A DNA stretch of 64,000 nt, taken from NCBI GenBank assembly GCA_019671005.1, contig CM033718.1:29838508-29902507 (forward strand). The letters run 5' to 3'. This DNA is from Hibiscus mutabilis (lineage: Eukaryota; Streptophyta; Magnoliopsida; Malvales; Malvaceae). The position numbers and the translations under genes are program-made. Numbering within the stretch: the stretch's first letter is position 1; every line of letters begins with the position of its first letter. Below the pieces are notes generated by a model, which ran no database searches, was not told the DNA's origin, and was given only the letters and a program-made list of their open reading frames with translations. Positions 1 through 10,737 of this stretch are shown here, in pieces.

Positions 1-204
1 ATATTTTTAGTATATAGTAGTTTTTTTAAAAAGAAATATATATAAATATAGATTTATATAATAGATACTTTCGATATAATGGTTTTAAAGAATAAGATAG
101 AATTCTGTAAAATATAATATATATATATATATATATTAGGACCCACAATACATAGTTTTCAAAGTATATATTATAACCTTACAAAATAATACATATATGT
201 TTCT
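1..204. other. AT-rich leader, probable Tat LTR remnant
   Basis: This stretch has no coding signal. It is very AT-rich, with a short (AT)n run near 117-136 followed by ATTAGGACCC. A similar AATATTAGGACCC string occurs late in the Tat-E 3' LTR near 48100, so this may be the end of a Tat LTR or leader joined directly to degraded gag. That assignment is an inference. No primer-binding site was recognised here. Confidence 0.4.
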
Positions 205-212
205 GACCCCTA

Positions 213-1736
213 TGGATTAAGTTCTGGTTCCTGATGTGGAGATCCCATATAAGTTCAAGGCCCCAAACTTTTAGAAGTTTGACGGAAGCACCTGTCTGTC
301 TGCTCATATAGTGATGTTTTTCCAGAAGATGGCTGGTTTTACCAAAAGAGAAGCTCTTGATCCACTATTTTTAGGACAGCTTAGTAGGGTATGCTCTGAG
401 GTGGTACAACCAACTAAACAGGGCTCAAATCAAGTCGTGGAGAGATCTGGCGAAAGCTTTTACTGATCAGTATAAACATGTAATCGACATGGTTCCTAAC
501 CGACTGCTGTTACAAAGAATGGAACAAAAACACAATGAGACCCTTTGTTAGTACGCTCAAAGGTGGCGCGATGTGGCAGTCCAAGTCCAACCACCGCTTC
601 ATGAGCATGAGATTTCCCCGATGTTTGTGGACATGCTAAAAGGGGTACTTTATGATCGGTTGATCAGTAACCCAATTAGTAACTTTGCAGAAACGGTCAT
701 GACTGGCGAACGCATTGAAGCGACCATCAATAGTAGAAGGATCGATGAAGGAGATCATTCACGAAAGCAGTTTAAGAAGAAGGATCATGAAGTGAACAAC
801 ACCAACTCTTTTGAGAAGACCAAGAACTTCACCATCTCTCAGCCACAGGCCCCAGCAGGGAATTCCAGAAACTTCAACAAGAGAGAAGATAAGGGACCTA
901 AAAAGGAAAGGGATGATAGGTCTTTAACGCATTTTCCAATTACCTATAAAGAACTCTACTTGCAGTTATACAAGGACGATCTAGTTCGATCGTACCATAT
1001 TACTCCCTATAACCCACCGTACCCGGCTTGGTATAACCCTAAGGAGCACTACGAGTATTATGCCAATGTCCAAGGACACTCAATTGAGAACTGTATAGCT
1101 TTCAAAAAGTTTGTTCAGAATCTAATCTTAACTGGGGTGTTACAGTTAGGGAAGCCCATTACGGCCAACAATCTGTTGCCGAATCACAGGGGACAGGGTG
1201 TAAATCCCATTGAAAATGAGTGCACCGAGAAAGGCAAAAGGAATGTGTTCGGAGTCTAGTCTCCCTTGAGATGGGTCTTTCAGCAGTTATGCATGGCACA
1301 ACTCATCAATCGAGGAATAGTGTTGGTTAAGGAAGAATGTGGCCCATACTGTGAGTATCATCAATTAGAAGGTCATGATATTCAGCATTGTGAGGAATTC
1401 CGTCATTTACTACAAGCTATGATGGATAACAAGGAGATTGAGTTTTTTGAGGAGAAAAGAGTAAAAGAGTTTGAAGTCTGTGCATTAGAGAGTCAAGAAA
1501 CCAAATATAGTGCAAAGAGGCCACTTGTCCTTGGTCTCAAGATGAGTGAGGCAATCGAACAAAAACTGGCTCCCAAAATCATAATTGCTACCCCCAAAGT
1601 CTTTTCCTTTCAAAGACACCAAGATGGTCTCGTGGAATTACACCGCGAGCGTCACGATTCAATGGATCGTCCAGTGCACAAGAAGAAAAGAGGACGATGG
1701 AGACAAAACCTGCTCAACTGGGTAGCGGAGAAGTAA
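213..1736 (+). pseudogene. gag: Tat-A gag (capsid/nucleocapsid) remnant
   Basis: Gag forms the virus-like particle that packages element RNA. The first part (about 213-570) is readable only with frameshifts and stops: a VEIPYKFKAPNF-like segment, then a WYNQL..SWRDLA-type capsid segment. The frame at 573-1259 contains the Tat gag signature around LYDRLISNPISNF and MTGERIEA, then a degenerate knuckle-like motif (YYANVQGHSIENC, first Cys replaced by Tyr). A further frame at 1266-1736 carries CEYHQLEGHDIQHC, a second Tat-type Cys/His motif. The Tat-D copy at 51211-52637 has the same domain order. The gene is broken by at least one frameshift near 570 and a stop at 1257-1259. Confidence 0.85.
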
Positions 1737-1837
1737 GCGATATGGGGCATCTAACAAGAAGTGGTCAATGCTACATTCTAGAAAACTTGAGGGATCCAAA
1801 GGAGAAAGGGGAGGAAGTTGGAGCAGGACTTTAGAAG

Positions 1838-2960
1838 TTGCTCAGAGAAGACCCACTTTCAAAGATGAAGGAGCCCATCACAGAAACGCAAGCACAAGAG
1901 TTTCTAAAATTTCTGAAGCATAGTGAATATAACATTGTCGATCAACTCCGGAAGCAACCAGGTCGCATTTTAGTACTTGATCTGTTACTAAACTCAGAAA
2001 AGCATCGTGGTGCATTACTGAAGGTTTTGAATGAGACCTTCGTTACAAAAGACATCTCCATTGGGAGATTGGATTAGATTTTCAGTCATATCACCGACGT
2101 CAATCATATTACTTTCAGTGATGATGAAATCTTGGGGGAAGGCACTGGGGTCCGTCAAGGCCTGAACATTACCACTCACTGTAAAGGTTATTTGCTGTCG
2201 GGCATCTTAATCGATAATGGCTCTGCATTGAACGTTATGCCATTATCCACGCTACAACAACTACCAATTGACAGCTCGCATATGAAACCATGTCATAATA
2301 CGGTACGAGCCTTCAACGGGACTCAAAGAGATGTGGTCTGGAAGATAGAAGTACCCCTGCTCATTGGTCCCACTGAATATGTGGTCGATTTGTGGTCATG
2401 GACATCCAACCATCTTACAATTGCCTGTTAGGAAGGCCTTGGACACACTCGGTCGGCGTCGTTCCGTCCTCACTCCATCAAAAGTTAAAGTTTGTCACCG
2501 ATGGGAAGTTAGTAACAGTGAATGCAGAAGAGGACATCATCGCTTCAGTAACTCCAAATACACCATACATCCTTACTGAGGGAGAAGCAATGGAGTGTGC
2601 CTTCAGAGCCTTGGAACTTATCAATGCTACTTTTGTTGCTGAGGGGAGGAAAGTTCCATGCCCCAAACTGTCAAACTGTACTAAGATGATGGTGCTCGAA
2701 ACCTTGGAAAGATGAGCGAGAAGGAATAAAGGTTTGGGGATGAATCTACAGGGGCATCTTCGTCCCATTAGTGTGATTCACAAGGTGGGCCACTTTGGAC
2801 TTGGCTGTAAGCCTAATTTTCTGCAAAAGAGACAAGAGTAGAAAAGAGACAGGAACAGAGGAAGGCCAGATGAAGAGGGGAAGACATTCCCTGGGCTCCC
2901 TTAACCTAATCAAACTTCAGAGGTATCTTCATATCTGGGGGGATCCAAAATTCAGAGTAG
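1838..2960 (+). pseudogene. Tat-A protease and G-patch-like region
   Basis: The frame 1838-2077 holds the conserved pre-protease block of Tat/Ogre elements (LLLNSEKHRGALLKVLNETF). After a stop, 2132-2400 contains the aspartic protease active site LIDNGSALNVMPL, where D-N-G replaces the usual D-S/T-G, as is common in this lineage. A frameshift near 2390 moves the reading into 2392-2715, which begins with the family motif DIQPSYNCLLGRPW. After the next stop the sequence still reads GLGMNLQG and FGLGCKP, a glycine-rich block like the G-patch found after protease in Tat elements. The protease would normally cut the gag-pol polyprotein. The two breaks inactivate it. Confidence 0.82.
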
Positions 2961-3400
2961 GACATCCAAAAGGCTAACCAAGAAGGTGAAAGGTGCCTTC
3001 AAGAAGAGCTGATCAGTGAGGCTTTAGAAGAAATGAATGTAAACGTGATTGGTGACGGAAGCAAGCCTAATAAGTTTCTGGCCGGAATTTGCCCTTGCCT
3101 CCCTAGAGAAGAACTCAACAACTGGACCATCAGGGTATTGCCAACATTTAGTAGGGACAAATCAAAGTAATGCCTAGAACCACTCCGTTACTTTGGCCTG
3201 AAAGCAACAGACATCTTTTGTAAAAAGGGCAACTATGTCATATTAATCTGCTTAGAATGAAATATATATCTACCTTTTATTTTTCTAAAATGGAAAATAT
3301 GGCATTCATTCCATTTCATTCATTATTTATTTACTTACTTATTCATTAGTTAATAATTTATTGACATCATAAACTATAATTTTCCTTTCCCAATACGCAG
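2961..3400 (+). other. Protease-RT spacer with probable Ogre-type intron acceptor
   Basis: This region lacks coding signal and becomes T-rich toward its end (about 3260-3390). It ends in a strong 3' splice-site pattern: a pyrimidine-rich TTTTCCTTTCCC followed by AATACGCAG at 3392-3400. The next exon starts exactly where the RT ORF resumes (TGTTAAAATTGTGCAGACC). Ogre/Tat elements are known to carry a spliced intron between protease and RT. The donor is not clear; GT sites between about 3150 and 3225 are candidates. Confidence 0.6.
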
Positions 3401-4540
3401 TGTTAAAATTGTGCAGACCCCTTAATATAAATTGTATGAACAATGTGGAACCTAATCCTAAAGTAGGTTTTGAACGTCCCATGTACTTGGAAGAGGTAGA
3501 GGAAGAAAATGATGAGATTCTCGAAGAGCTGCTAAGAATGATGGCCAATGAGGAAAAGCAAATCCTTCCGCACCAAGAGAAGCTAGAGATCCTAAACTTG
3601 GGGACTAACGAAGAAAGGAAATAAGTAAAGATCGGGGGTACCCTGTCACAAGAAGTCAGAAAAGGGTTAGTGAAATTGCTTGTAGAATTTAGAGACATGT
3701 TCTCGTGGTCATACCAGGATATGCCGGGCTTAAACATGGATATTGTAACGCACAAGCTTCCTATTAGGCCAGAATGCAATCCCGTTCAGAAAAATCTTCG
3801 AAGAATGAGAACAGACATGTTACTAAAAATCAGGGAAGAATTGAAGAAATAGCTCAAGGTTGAATTTTTTGAAGTCTCTAAATACCAGAATGGGTAGCCA
3901 ATATTGTGTCGGTACCAAAGAAGGATGGGAAAGTGTGTATGTGTGTAGATTACAAATACCTTAATAAGTCAAGCCCCAAAGACAACTTTCCTTTGCCCCA
4001 TATTGATACTATAGTATACAATACTACAAGGCATGCTTGGTTCTCGTTCATGGATGGCTTTTCGGGGTGCAACCAGATCAAAATTCACCCCGAAGACATG
4101 GAGAAAACTACTTTTGTGACCATGTGGGGGACATTTGTTACAAAGTGATGCCTTTCAGATTAAGAAACGCTGGGGCAACTTACCAAAGAGCCATGGTAAC
4201 ATTGTTTCATGACATGATGCATAAGGAAATCGAGGTGTACATGGATAACATGATATCCAAGTCTAAGACCGAGGAGGAACACATCCAAAACTTGTGAAAA
4301 ATCTTCCGAAGGCTAAGAAAGTATTAGTTAAAGCTCAACCTGGCCAAATGTACCTTCGTAGTCACATCGCGGAAGCTTTTGTGCTTTGTGGTAAGTTAGA
4401 AGGGCATCGAGATCGACCACAAAGAGGTAAATGCAATTCAAGATCTTCCGCCACCGCGAACACAAAAGGAGGTCCGAGGATTTTTAGGGAGGTTAAACTA
4501 CATTTCTCGGTTCATATCTCAATTAACTAATAAGTGTGAC
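3401..4540 (+). pseudogene. Tat-A reverse transcriptase remnant
   Basis: The RT copies element RNA into DNA. The exon begins at the acceptor above. Readable blocks are 3400-3624, 3670-3852 (FSWSYQDMPGLN, THKLPI), 3906-4148 (VPKKDGKVCMCVDYKYLN, SPKDNFPLPHID) and, after a frameshift near 4140, 4150-4297 (MPFRLRNAGATYQRAM, EVYMDNMISKSK). The catalytic Y-V-D-D is read here as YMDN, so the second catalytic aspartate is lost. Past the stop near 4297 the thumb continues in another frame (DLPPPRTQKEVRGFLGRLNY). Stops are present throughout. Confidence 0.88.
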
Positions 4541-5480
4541 CCGTCTTCAGACTGCTTTGAAAGAATAACCCAGGGGTCTAGGATGAAGATTGTCAAGAGG
4601 CACTAGAAAAGATCAAGAAGTATTTGACTGATGCCCCAATTCTAGTAGCACCAGTGCCGGATAGACCATTGATACTGTACCTGGCAGTCTTTGAAAATTC
4701 TATGGGGTGCGTACTTTGACAACATGATGACTCAGGCAAGAAGGAAAGGGCAATCTACTATTTGAGCAAGAAATTCACTAATTGTGAAACCCGATACCCA
4801 CTAATTCAGAAGTTATGTTGTGCCTTGGTATGGACCACTAAGCGGTTACGGTAATACATGTTGTATCATACCACATGTCTAATTTCCCGGATAGATTCAC
4901 TGTAATTTCCAATGGAAGCACCAGCATTGACCGAGAAGATAGCCCATTGGCAAATGCTCTTGTCAGAGTTCGACATCGTTTACGTAAACCATAAAGCAGT
5001 AAAAGGAAGTGTCGCGGCAGATCTTTTGGCAAGTCGCGCCTCAGATTCCATTTTCTAGACGAAGATTTGATTTGTGGTTTAATTGAAGGGAGATCAGTTG
5101 TTGAGAAAGAGGGATGAAGGCTCTATTTTCACAGGGCGTCGAATGCCCTAGGCCATGGAATAGAGGCAGTATTAATTTCCCCTGAAGATGACCACTACCC
5201 TCGAGCAGCCATCGAAAAGAAGATCAAGGTGCTCCAGGTTTTTGGAGATTCGTCTTTAGTAGTTTACCAACTTCGAAAAGAATGGGAGACCAAAGATCTG
5301 ATGCTAATCAAGTATCACGATTTGATCCAAGATTTGGTTAGAAATTTTGAAGAAGTTAGTTTCACCTACTTCCCAAGAGAGGATAACCAAATGGCCGATG
5401 CTCTGGCCACTTTGGCTGCCATGTTTAAAGTAAATGGGACAACTAAAATGAAGCCTATCGAGATGCAAACTTTTGAGGTG
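4541..5480 (+). pseudogene. Tat-A RT-RNase H connection and archaeal-type RNase H, broken
   Basis: From about 4610 to 5040 the usual RT-RNase H connection can be followed only through several frame changes. Around 5120-5500 is the extra archaeal-type RNase H of the Tat lineage: FGDSSLVVYQLRKEW and MADALATLAAM hold two of the catalytic Asp residues. Compared with the Tat-E copy at 42340-42600, Tat-A lacks roughly 25 codons between HYP and AAIEKK. That gap removes the segment carrying the catalytic Glu (AKYEAC in Tat-E). The enzyme would degrade the RNA strand of the hybrid but cannot work here. Confidence 0.82.
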
Positions 5481-6764
5481 ACGGCCCACTACTATAGTTT
5501 GGAAGAGGAAAAAGATGGCAATCCATGGTATTATAACATCCTTCAATTTATCAAGTACCAAACTTACCCAAAAGATGCCAACGATAATGAAAAAAGAACT
5601 ATTAGGAGGTTGGCACCGGGGTACGTCCTTGATGGAGAGGTTTTGTATAAAAGAAGCAAAGATCAGATACTATTGAGATGTGTCGATGCTCGGGAGGGTG
5701 AAATTATTTTAGCGGAAGTCCATGGAGGTTTATGTGGAACCAACGCTGGCAGATTCTGGATGGCTAGAAAAATTATGAGATACGGCTACTTCTGGTTAAC
5801 AGTGGAGGGATATTGCATCAATTATGCAAAGAAATGCCAAATCTACGCCGATAAGATACATTCCCCGCCAGTACCACTTTAAGTCATGAACTCACCTTGG
5901 CCTTTTGCTGCCTGGGGAATAGACATCATTGGTCAGATACACCCAAAGGCTTCTAATGGCCATTGCTTTATCTTAGTAGCTATCGATTACTTCACCAAAT
6001 GGGTAGAAGTGGCCTCGTATGCCAACATCATAAGAGCGGCAATTTGCAAGTTTCTCAAGAAAGAAATTATATGTCGCCATGGCCTACCCGAAAGAATCAT
6101 CAACGATAATGCTTCCAACTTGAATAACAAAATGATGACTGAGGTGTGTGAACAGTTCAAAATTGTATATCATAATTCTGCTATTTATCACCCCAAGATG
6201 AATAGAGTAGTTGAGGTGGCGAATAATAATATAAAGAAGATCATAGCAAAAACCACAAAAAACTACAAGGATTAGCATGAAAAGCTATGTTTTGCCCTGT
6301 TTGCTTATCGAACCTCTGTGAGGATCTCTACCGGGGTAACGACATACTTTTTGGTATATGGCACGGAGGCGGTATTACCCATCGAGGTAGAGATTGCATC
6401 ACTTCGAATTCTGAACGATGTAAAGTTGGATGAAGCCGAATGGATACAAGCCAGAATTGATTAGTTGAATCTCATTGAAGAAAAAAGGTTGAAGGCTATC
6501 TGTCATAGGAAAATGTATCAAAAAAGGATGATGCGAGCCTATAACAAAAAGGTTCGCCTTAGAGAGTTTCAAGAGGGGGATCTGGTGCTTAAAAAGATCT
6601 TACTTAACCAAAAGGACTTCTGAGGGAAGTGGATGCCTAATTGGGAAGGGCCTTATATTGTAAATAAGACATTCTCTAGATGAGCATTAATCCTAACCGA
6701 GATGGATGAGAAAGAGTTGAGCAACCTAGTAAACTCGGGCTCTATAAAAAAGTATTATGCCTGA
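5481..6764 (+). pseudogene. Tat-A integrase remnant
   Basis: The integrase begins in the frame 5229-5882, after RNase H, with a zinc-binding region in which the HHCC motif is eroded (one knuckle Cys pair is shortened to KKCQIYADK). A stop at 5880 precedes the frame 5886-6275 with the rve core: WGIDIIGQIHPK (first D), IINDNASNLNNKM (second D) and NRVVEVANNN (E). The DDE triad therefore survives, although stops interrupt it. The C-terminal part runs to 6764 with PNWEGPYIV and ends KKYYA-stop, the same ending as in Tat-E. It would insert element DNA into the genome. Confidence 0.87.
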
Positions 6765-8356
6765 AAGAAAATGAAAAGAAAAGAAGAAAAAAAGAAAAAA
6801 ATAAAAAAAGAGAGAAAAAAAGAGAAAAAAAGAGAGAATGAAAATAAAAGAAAAAAGTAGAACGAGGGCTTAGGGCAAAAACCCATAGGTGGGAGTCATA
6901 AAACCAAGAGGGTGATCTGAATTGAAAATCTGAATAGGACAGTTCAGATGTACTTGAATTTTGGCATTCTACTGGCAGACTTCGTCGAAAAATGATGCTT
7001 CATTCCTTGGGTCATCAAGAATTGTAACCAAGATGGCGAGTGAAATATCTACTGTGGTTGATGGGTTCTGATTGTTCATACAGTCGATATTATTCATATC
7101 TTTTCTTTCTCATGTTTGCAATGACTTTCAAAATTTTGTTAATGTTTCTCTAAGTATTAATAAAATATTATTCTCATTTTTGTTGTCTGTCTCATAATCA
7201 TCTCGCAGATGAATTGACATAGATCAAAAGAATGCAATGGATTTCTTGGTATTACTATGATTTAACCTACTAAGTGCAGGTTGTTCCAAGATAGAAGGTG
7301 AATCTGCCAAGGTTAGGGCAAAAAGATCATTAGGGGTGGAATTGACGAGATTTACCAAAGAAAGACAATGAGTACCTCACATATTGAAATTGAAGGAGCT
7401 AAAAGTGAAAACCCAAAAAGGTGACCAAAAGAAAGAGAAAAAGGAAGAAAAGCTAAAGAAAAAGGAAAGAAGAAAAAAAGAGAAAAAAAGAGAGAAGAAA
7501 AAAAGAAGAGAAAGAGAAACCCTGAGTACAAGTCTAAAGTGAAAACCTAAAAAGGCGCTTTAGAGTAAAAGAACCAAGAGTTAAAGAAGGGGGCATAAAG
7601 GGTGAACCTGAGTGAGAGATGGGGCATCGCCGTTGCAAAGATAAATCGGGTATGCTAACTCATATCAAGGGACCAAGAAGAAAAAGTGTCTGAGTAAATT
7701 AGCGTCGTTCATGTATCACACTTAGTTAGACATCCCTAGGTTAGGGTCATGCTAACTCATATCATCGTAGCATTTCATCTCTTTTGCAGGTATTTGAAAG
7801 ATAAATTGGGTACCTCCTAAAGAAGAGAAGCAGACATCAAAATGGAAACTTGAAAGAAATTTCCATGCAAAGGGTTTCAAGCACACCACTTTCCAGTGAA
7901 AAAGACGAGATAATAACACCTTACATAAAAGAGAAGAAGAAAATTAGCCTATCTGTTCAGGCTCACAAAGAGAGGAAGCCTCCATGGAACCCTCATTTGA
8001 AGAATTGATATTTGTTCGCCGCCGCTTCGGAAGAACATGCCATCTTTGTTTGGATATGTCTGCTGCCATTCCGGAGGGACATCCCAACGTCACCAAGATT
8101 GCTTTCTGCCGCTTTGGGAAAGCAAAGTTATTCGCATTCATTCAATACCATTTCAGAAGAATTAGTCGTCTGAATAATATTTAGATTCGTTCGCTGCCGC
8201 TTCGGAGGAATGAGTCGTTTAGTAACTAGTTTGTTCGTTGCCGATCAGGAAAGGCATGCCAGTGCTACCCATTTGTTTTCTACCATTTTGGGAAACAAGT
8301 GATTTGGATTTGCTCGCTGCCATTTCGGAAGAGCAAATCATCCGACAGGGAAGTAG
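6765..8356 (+). other. Tat-A purine-rich 3' UTR with degenerate repeats
   Basis: No coding signal is present. Directly after the integrase stop the sense strand becomes extremely A/G-rich (about 6765-6860, again 7420-7520), broken by phrases like GTGAAAACCTAAAAAGG that recur in Tat-E. CTAACTCATATCA occurs at two places, near 7655 and 7750; the latter is followed by a pyrimidine run and TTTTGCAG ending at 7789. From about 7960 to 8350, degenerate repeats carry GCCGCTTCGGAAGAA- and TTTGGGAAAGCAAAG-like phrases. They match in reverse orientation the clearer 130-bp repeats of Tat-D at 48700-49110. Confidence 0.7.
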
Positions 8357-8422
8357 GACAAAATTAGTGCTTATGGTCTTTGCTTTATTCTTGTTTCACA
8401 AGTATAAGAAAAGAGGGGCAGT
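8357..8422 (+). other. Tat-A polypurine tract region and inverted repeat arm
   Basis: The purine tract AAGAAAAGAGGGGCAG near 8406-8421 lies just before the TGTAATCA start of the LTR and would prime plus-strand synthesis. The conserved segment before it starts with GACAAAATTAGTG (8357-8369). This is the exact reverse complement of CACTAATTTTGTC inside the LTR start (8429-8441). The arrangement is kept in Tat-D (12 bp) and, with one mismatch, in Tat-C. Confidence 0.75.
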
Positions 8423-10737
8423 TGTAATCACTAATTTTGTCTAGAGTTGACCCATTTTTTTATTTTGCAATAATGGGCTTGTATATATTAGATGATGATA
8501 AAATTGGGCTCATATGTGTTATTATATGTATTAAGTATGTATCACAAGTGTGTCTTTATTATGTATGTCTATTTAAAATGTTAACATATATGTGTTGTTT
8601 GTCAAACTTGCATGTAATATACAATTGTATGTATGTGTTATTAATTTGTTAGTGTGTTTACTATTGTTTTAATATCATAGGAGTATGAGTATGTATATTG
8701 TATGCGTGTGAGTATGTATTAAGGTTTGAATTATGTGCAAGCACATTTGGTTATATATGTGTATTTGTTTATTGCATGTGATAGTAATATATATGTTAGT
8801 GTCTATATACATATGCATTATAAGTGTATGTATTGATATTTATATATTATGTACGGATATTTGTTTATATAATGTTATCATATTATAAAGTGGGCTGATA
8901 AGTAATTAAAAAGATAATAAAAAAAATAGATCCAATAAATAATTAAAACCCAATGTTTATATAATTCCAAGTCCAATTACACTTTTAAAAGCCAAAAAAT
9001 TTATTATTATTATAACTACATCTAGCCCAACAAGCACAGCCCTAAGTCTGATAACTACTTAAAGGAAACCCTAATTTGTTCTATCCTCGGCGCAACCCAA
9101 TCTAGACCGTTGGATCAAGGGCTACCGATCGAACGGTCCAGATTGAATGAAGATCATTCAGCTCCTCGCATGCCACGTGTCATCATCTAGCGCTGCCACA
9201 TCGATCATCAAATGCAATCTGGGTCATCCATTCTAGAAGAGATCTCAGTCGTTGGATTAGATCTGATCCAACGGCCCAGATCGAGCCAGACCATTCGAAT
9301 CTCGCTCGTACAACCCACGCTCTGGCCGTTCAGCTTCTTTACGCGCCCACGTGTCGGCACCGGTTCATCTCCCCATTCGCGTGGCCACATCTCTAGGAAT
9401 GCCAATGCCATCGTACGTCGACCACTAACCCTCTCAACCACCGAAAGGCAAAAAACATAAAAAAGGGGAAATCGAAACTGGTATCATCCACAGTGATAAC
9501 ATTTAATGTTTGCTTAAACATGAAAACCATAGGCAATAGGGCAATGAATAATCAGAAGGAGATATAAGCATGTAATCAACCATTTGTAACACAGAGAATT
9601 TGAACGGAAAATCCAGACGCAATACAAAAAAAAACAAAGCCTTTCAAGGTATATTTCCTTCCTTTTCAGTTCGAACATATAACATGCATGTATAGTCAGA
9701 GTATAAAAAAGATGAAATAGAGTTAGGATTTTACCCTAATATTTTCCCTTTCCTTTCACGTCATTCCGGCTTCCTCGAGTCATCGCTCCACCATTGATAA
9801 GCCATGGTCTCCTCAAGGCCGAGTATGGTGAAACGGAGCAAGCACGCGGAGGTGAAAGCCTTTTTTCGATTCGGCTTTTGGTTTTTTAACTGGAAAAGGG
9901 ATTGATTTTGAGAAAATTGGGTTTGGATCTAGGTTTTGTATGAAAACGAGGAGTTTTTGGAGCGGCGGTCGACACGGCGGTAAGCCGGCCGATTTTTGGA
10001 AATTGTGGTGGAGGGGGCCGCCAGAATCTGGGTTCATGATGAACCCAGATGAATTTGAAGAACAACTGAGAGCATTTTGGATGGGAAATGTTATAATAGA
10101 AAAATGGCGAAAAGGTTTGATTTTCGGATAAAAGGGAGTATATATAGTGTTACACATTTTTATGGTATAATTACATTTTAAATCCCTCATTCCTAAAGTA
10201 ATTGCACTAGAGGGGCTTTTGCATGGTCCAATTGCACTATTTGTCCCTCCGTGTTGGATAATTATCAAGGGAAGCCATTATGCTTTTTTTAATTATCCCC
10301 TGGGTCCTTCATAGTTTTTCAAAGTTTTCAATTACATCCTCGTTATTTCTTTTAATTTTGTCTCTGTGTTTTATTTCCTCACAATTAAGTCCTTTTTCCA
10401 GTTTTAAATTAAGTTATTTTATTTATTATTTTTTTAAGTTTGGCATATTTATTTCTAGCATTTGCAATCTAATTTTTATGTTAATTTTACTCGTTTGTGA
10501 TCTTGATTTTGTGGATAAAATTAGTTTGAATAAAATATATATTAGGAATTTTATATGCACATAGATGTAGTATAAAATGGAAATGTAACGTATAATTTTA
10601 TGTTCAATATGCCTTTGTTGGTAAAGTATAAATTGGTAAAATAAAATGTACAATGATCAACTTATGATATGTTTTAGAATAAAATAGAAATTTGTAAAAA
10701 TATAGAAAAAATTAATATATAATATATATTTATCACC
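8423..10737 (+). repeat. Tat-A 3' LTR, 3'-truncated
   Basis: The LTR starts TGTAATCACTAATTTTGTC right after the polypurine tract. The same start is seen in Tat-E at 45637 and, reversed, in Tat-C at 32472 and Tat-D at 48575. The AATGGGCTTG phrase follows at about the same distance in all. The terminal CACCGGTGGCGAC-type end of complete copies is absent here, so the LTR is truncated where T1 sequence begins, near 10738. The exact junction is uncertain by a few tens of bases. Antisense or internal ORFs in this stretch have no support. Confidence 0.8.

Larger units (their letters stand above)
205..10737 (+). mobile_element. Tat-A: decayed Tat/Ogre-lineage Ty3/gypsy retrotransposon
   Basis: The order gag, protease, RT, archaeal-type RNase H, integrase, purine-rich 3' UTR, polypurine tract and 3' LTR matches the Tat/Ogre branch of plant Ty3/gypsy elements. 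The 5' LTR is missing or lies outside the window. The 3' LTR is cut at its far end where T1 begins. All ORFs are interrupted and the RT catalytic motif is damaged, so the copy cannot be autonomous. Confidence 0.9.

Noticed and set aside
9813..10268. Minus-strand ORF of 151 codons
   Set aside because: It lies within the Tat-A 3' LTR and shows no known domain; long ORFs are expected occasionally in a less AT-rich LTR section.
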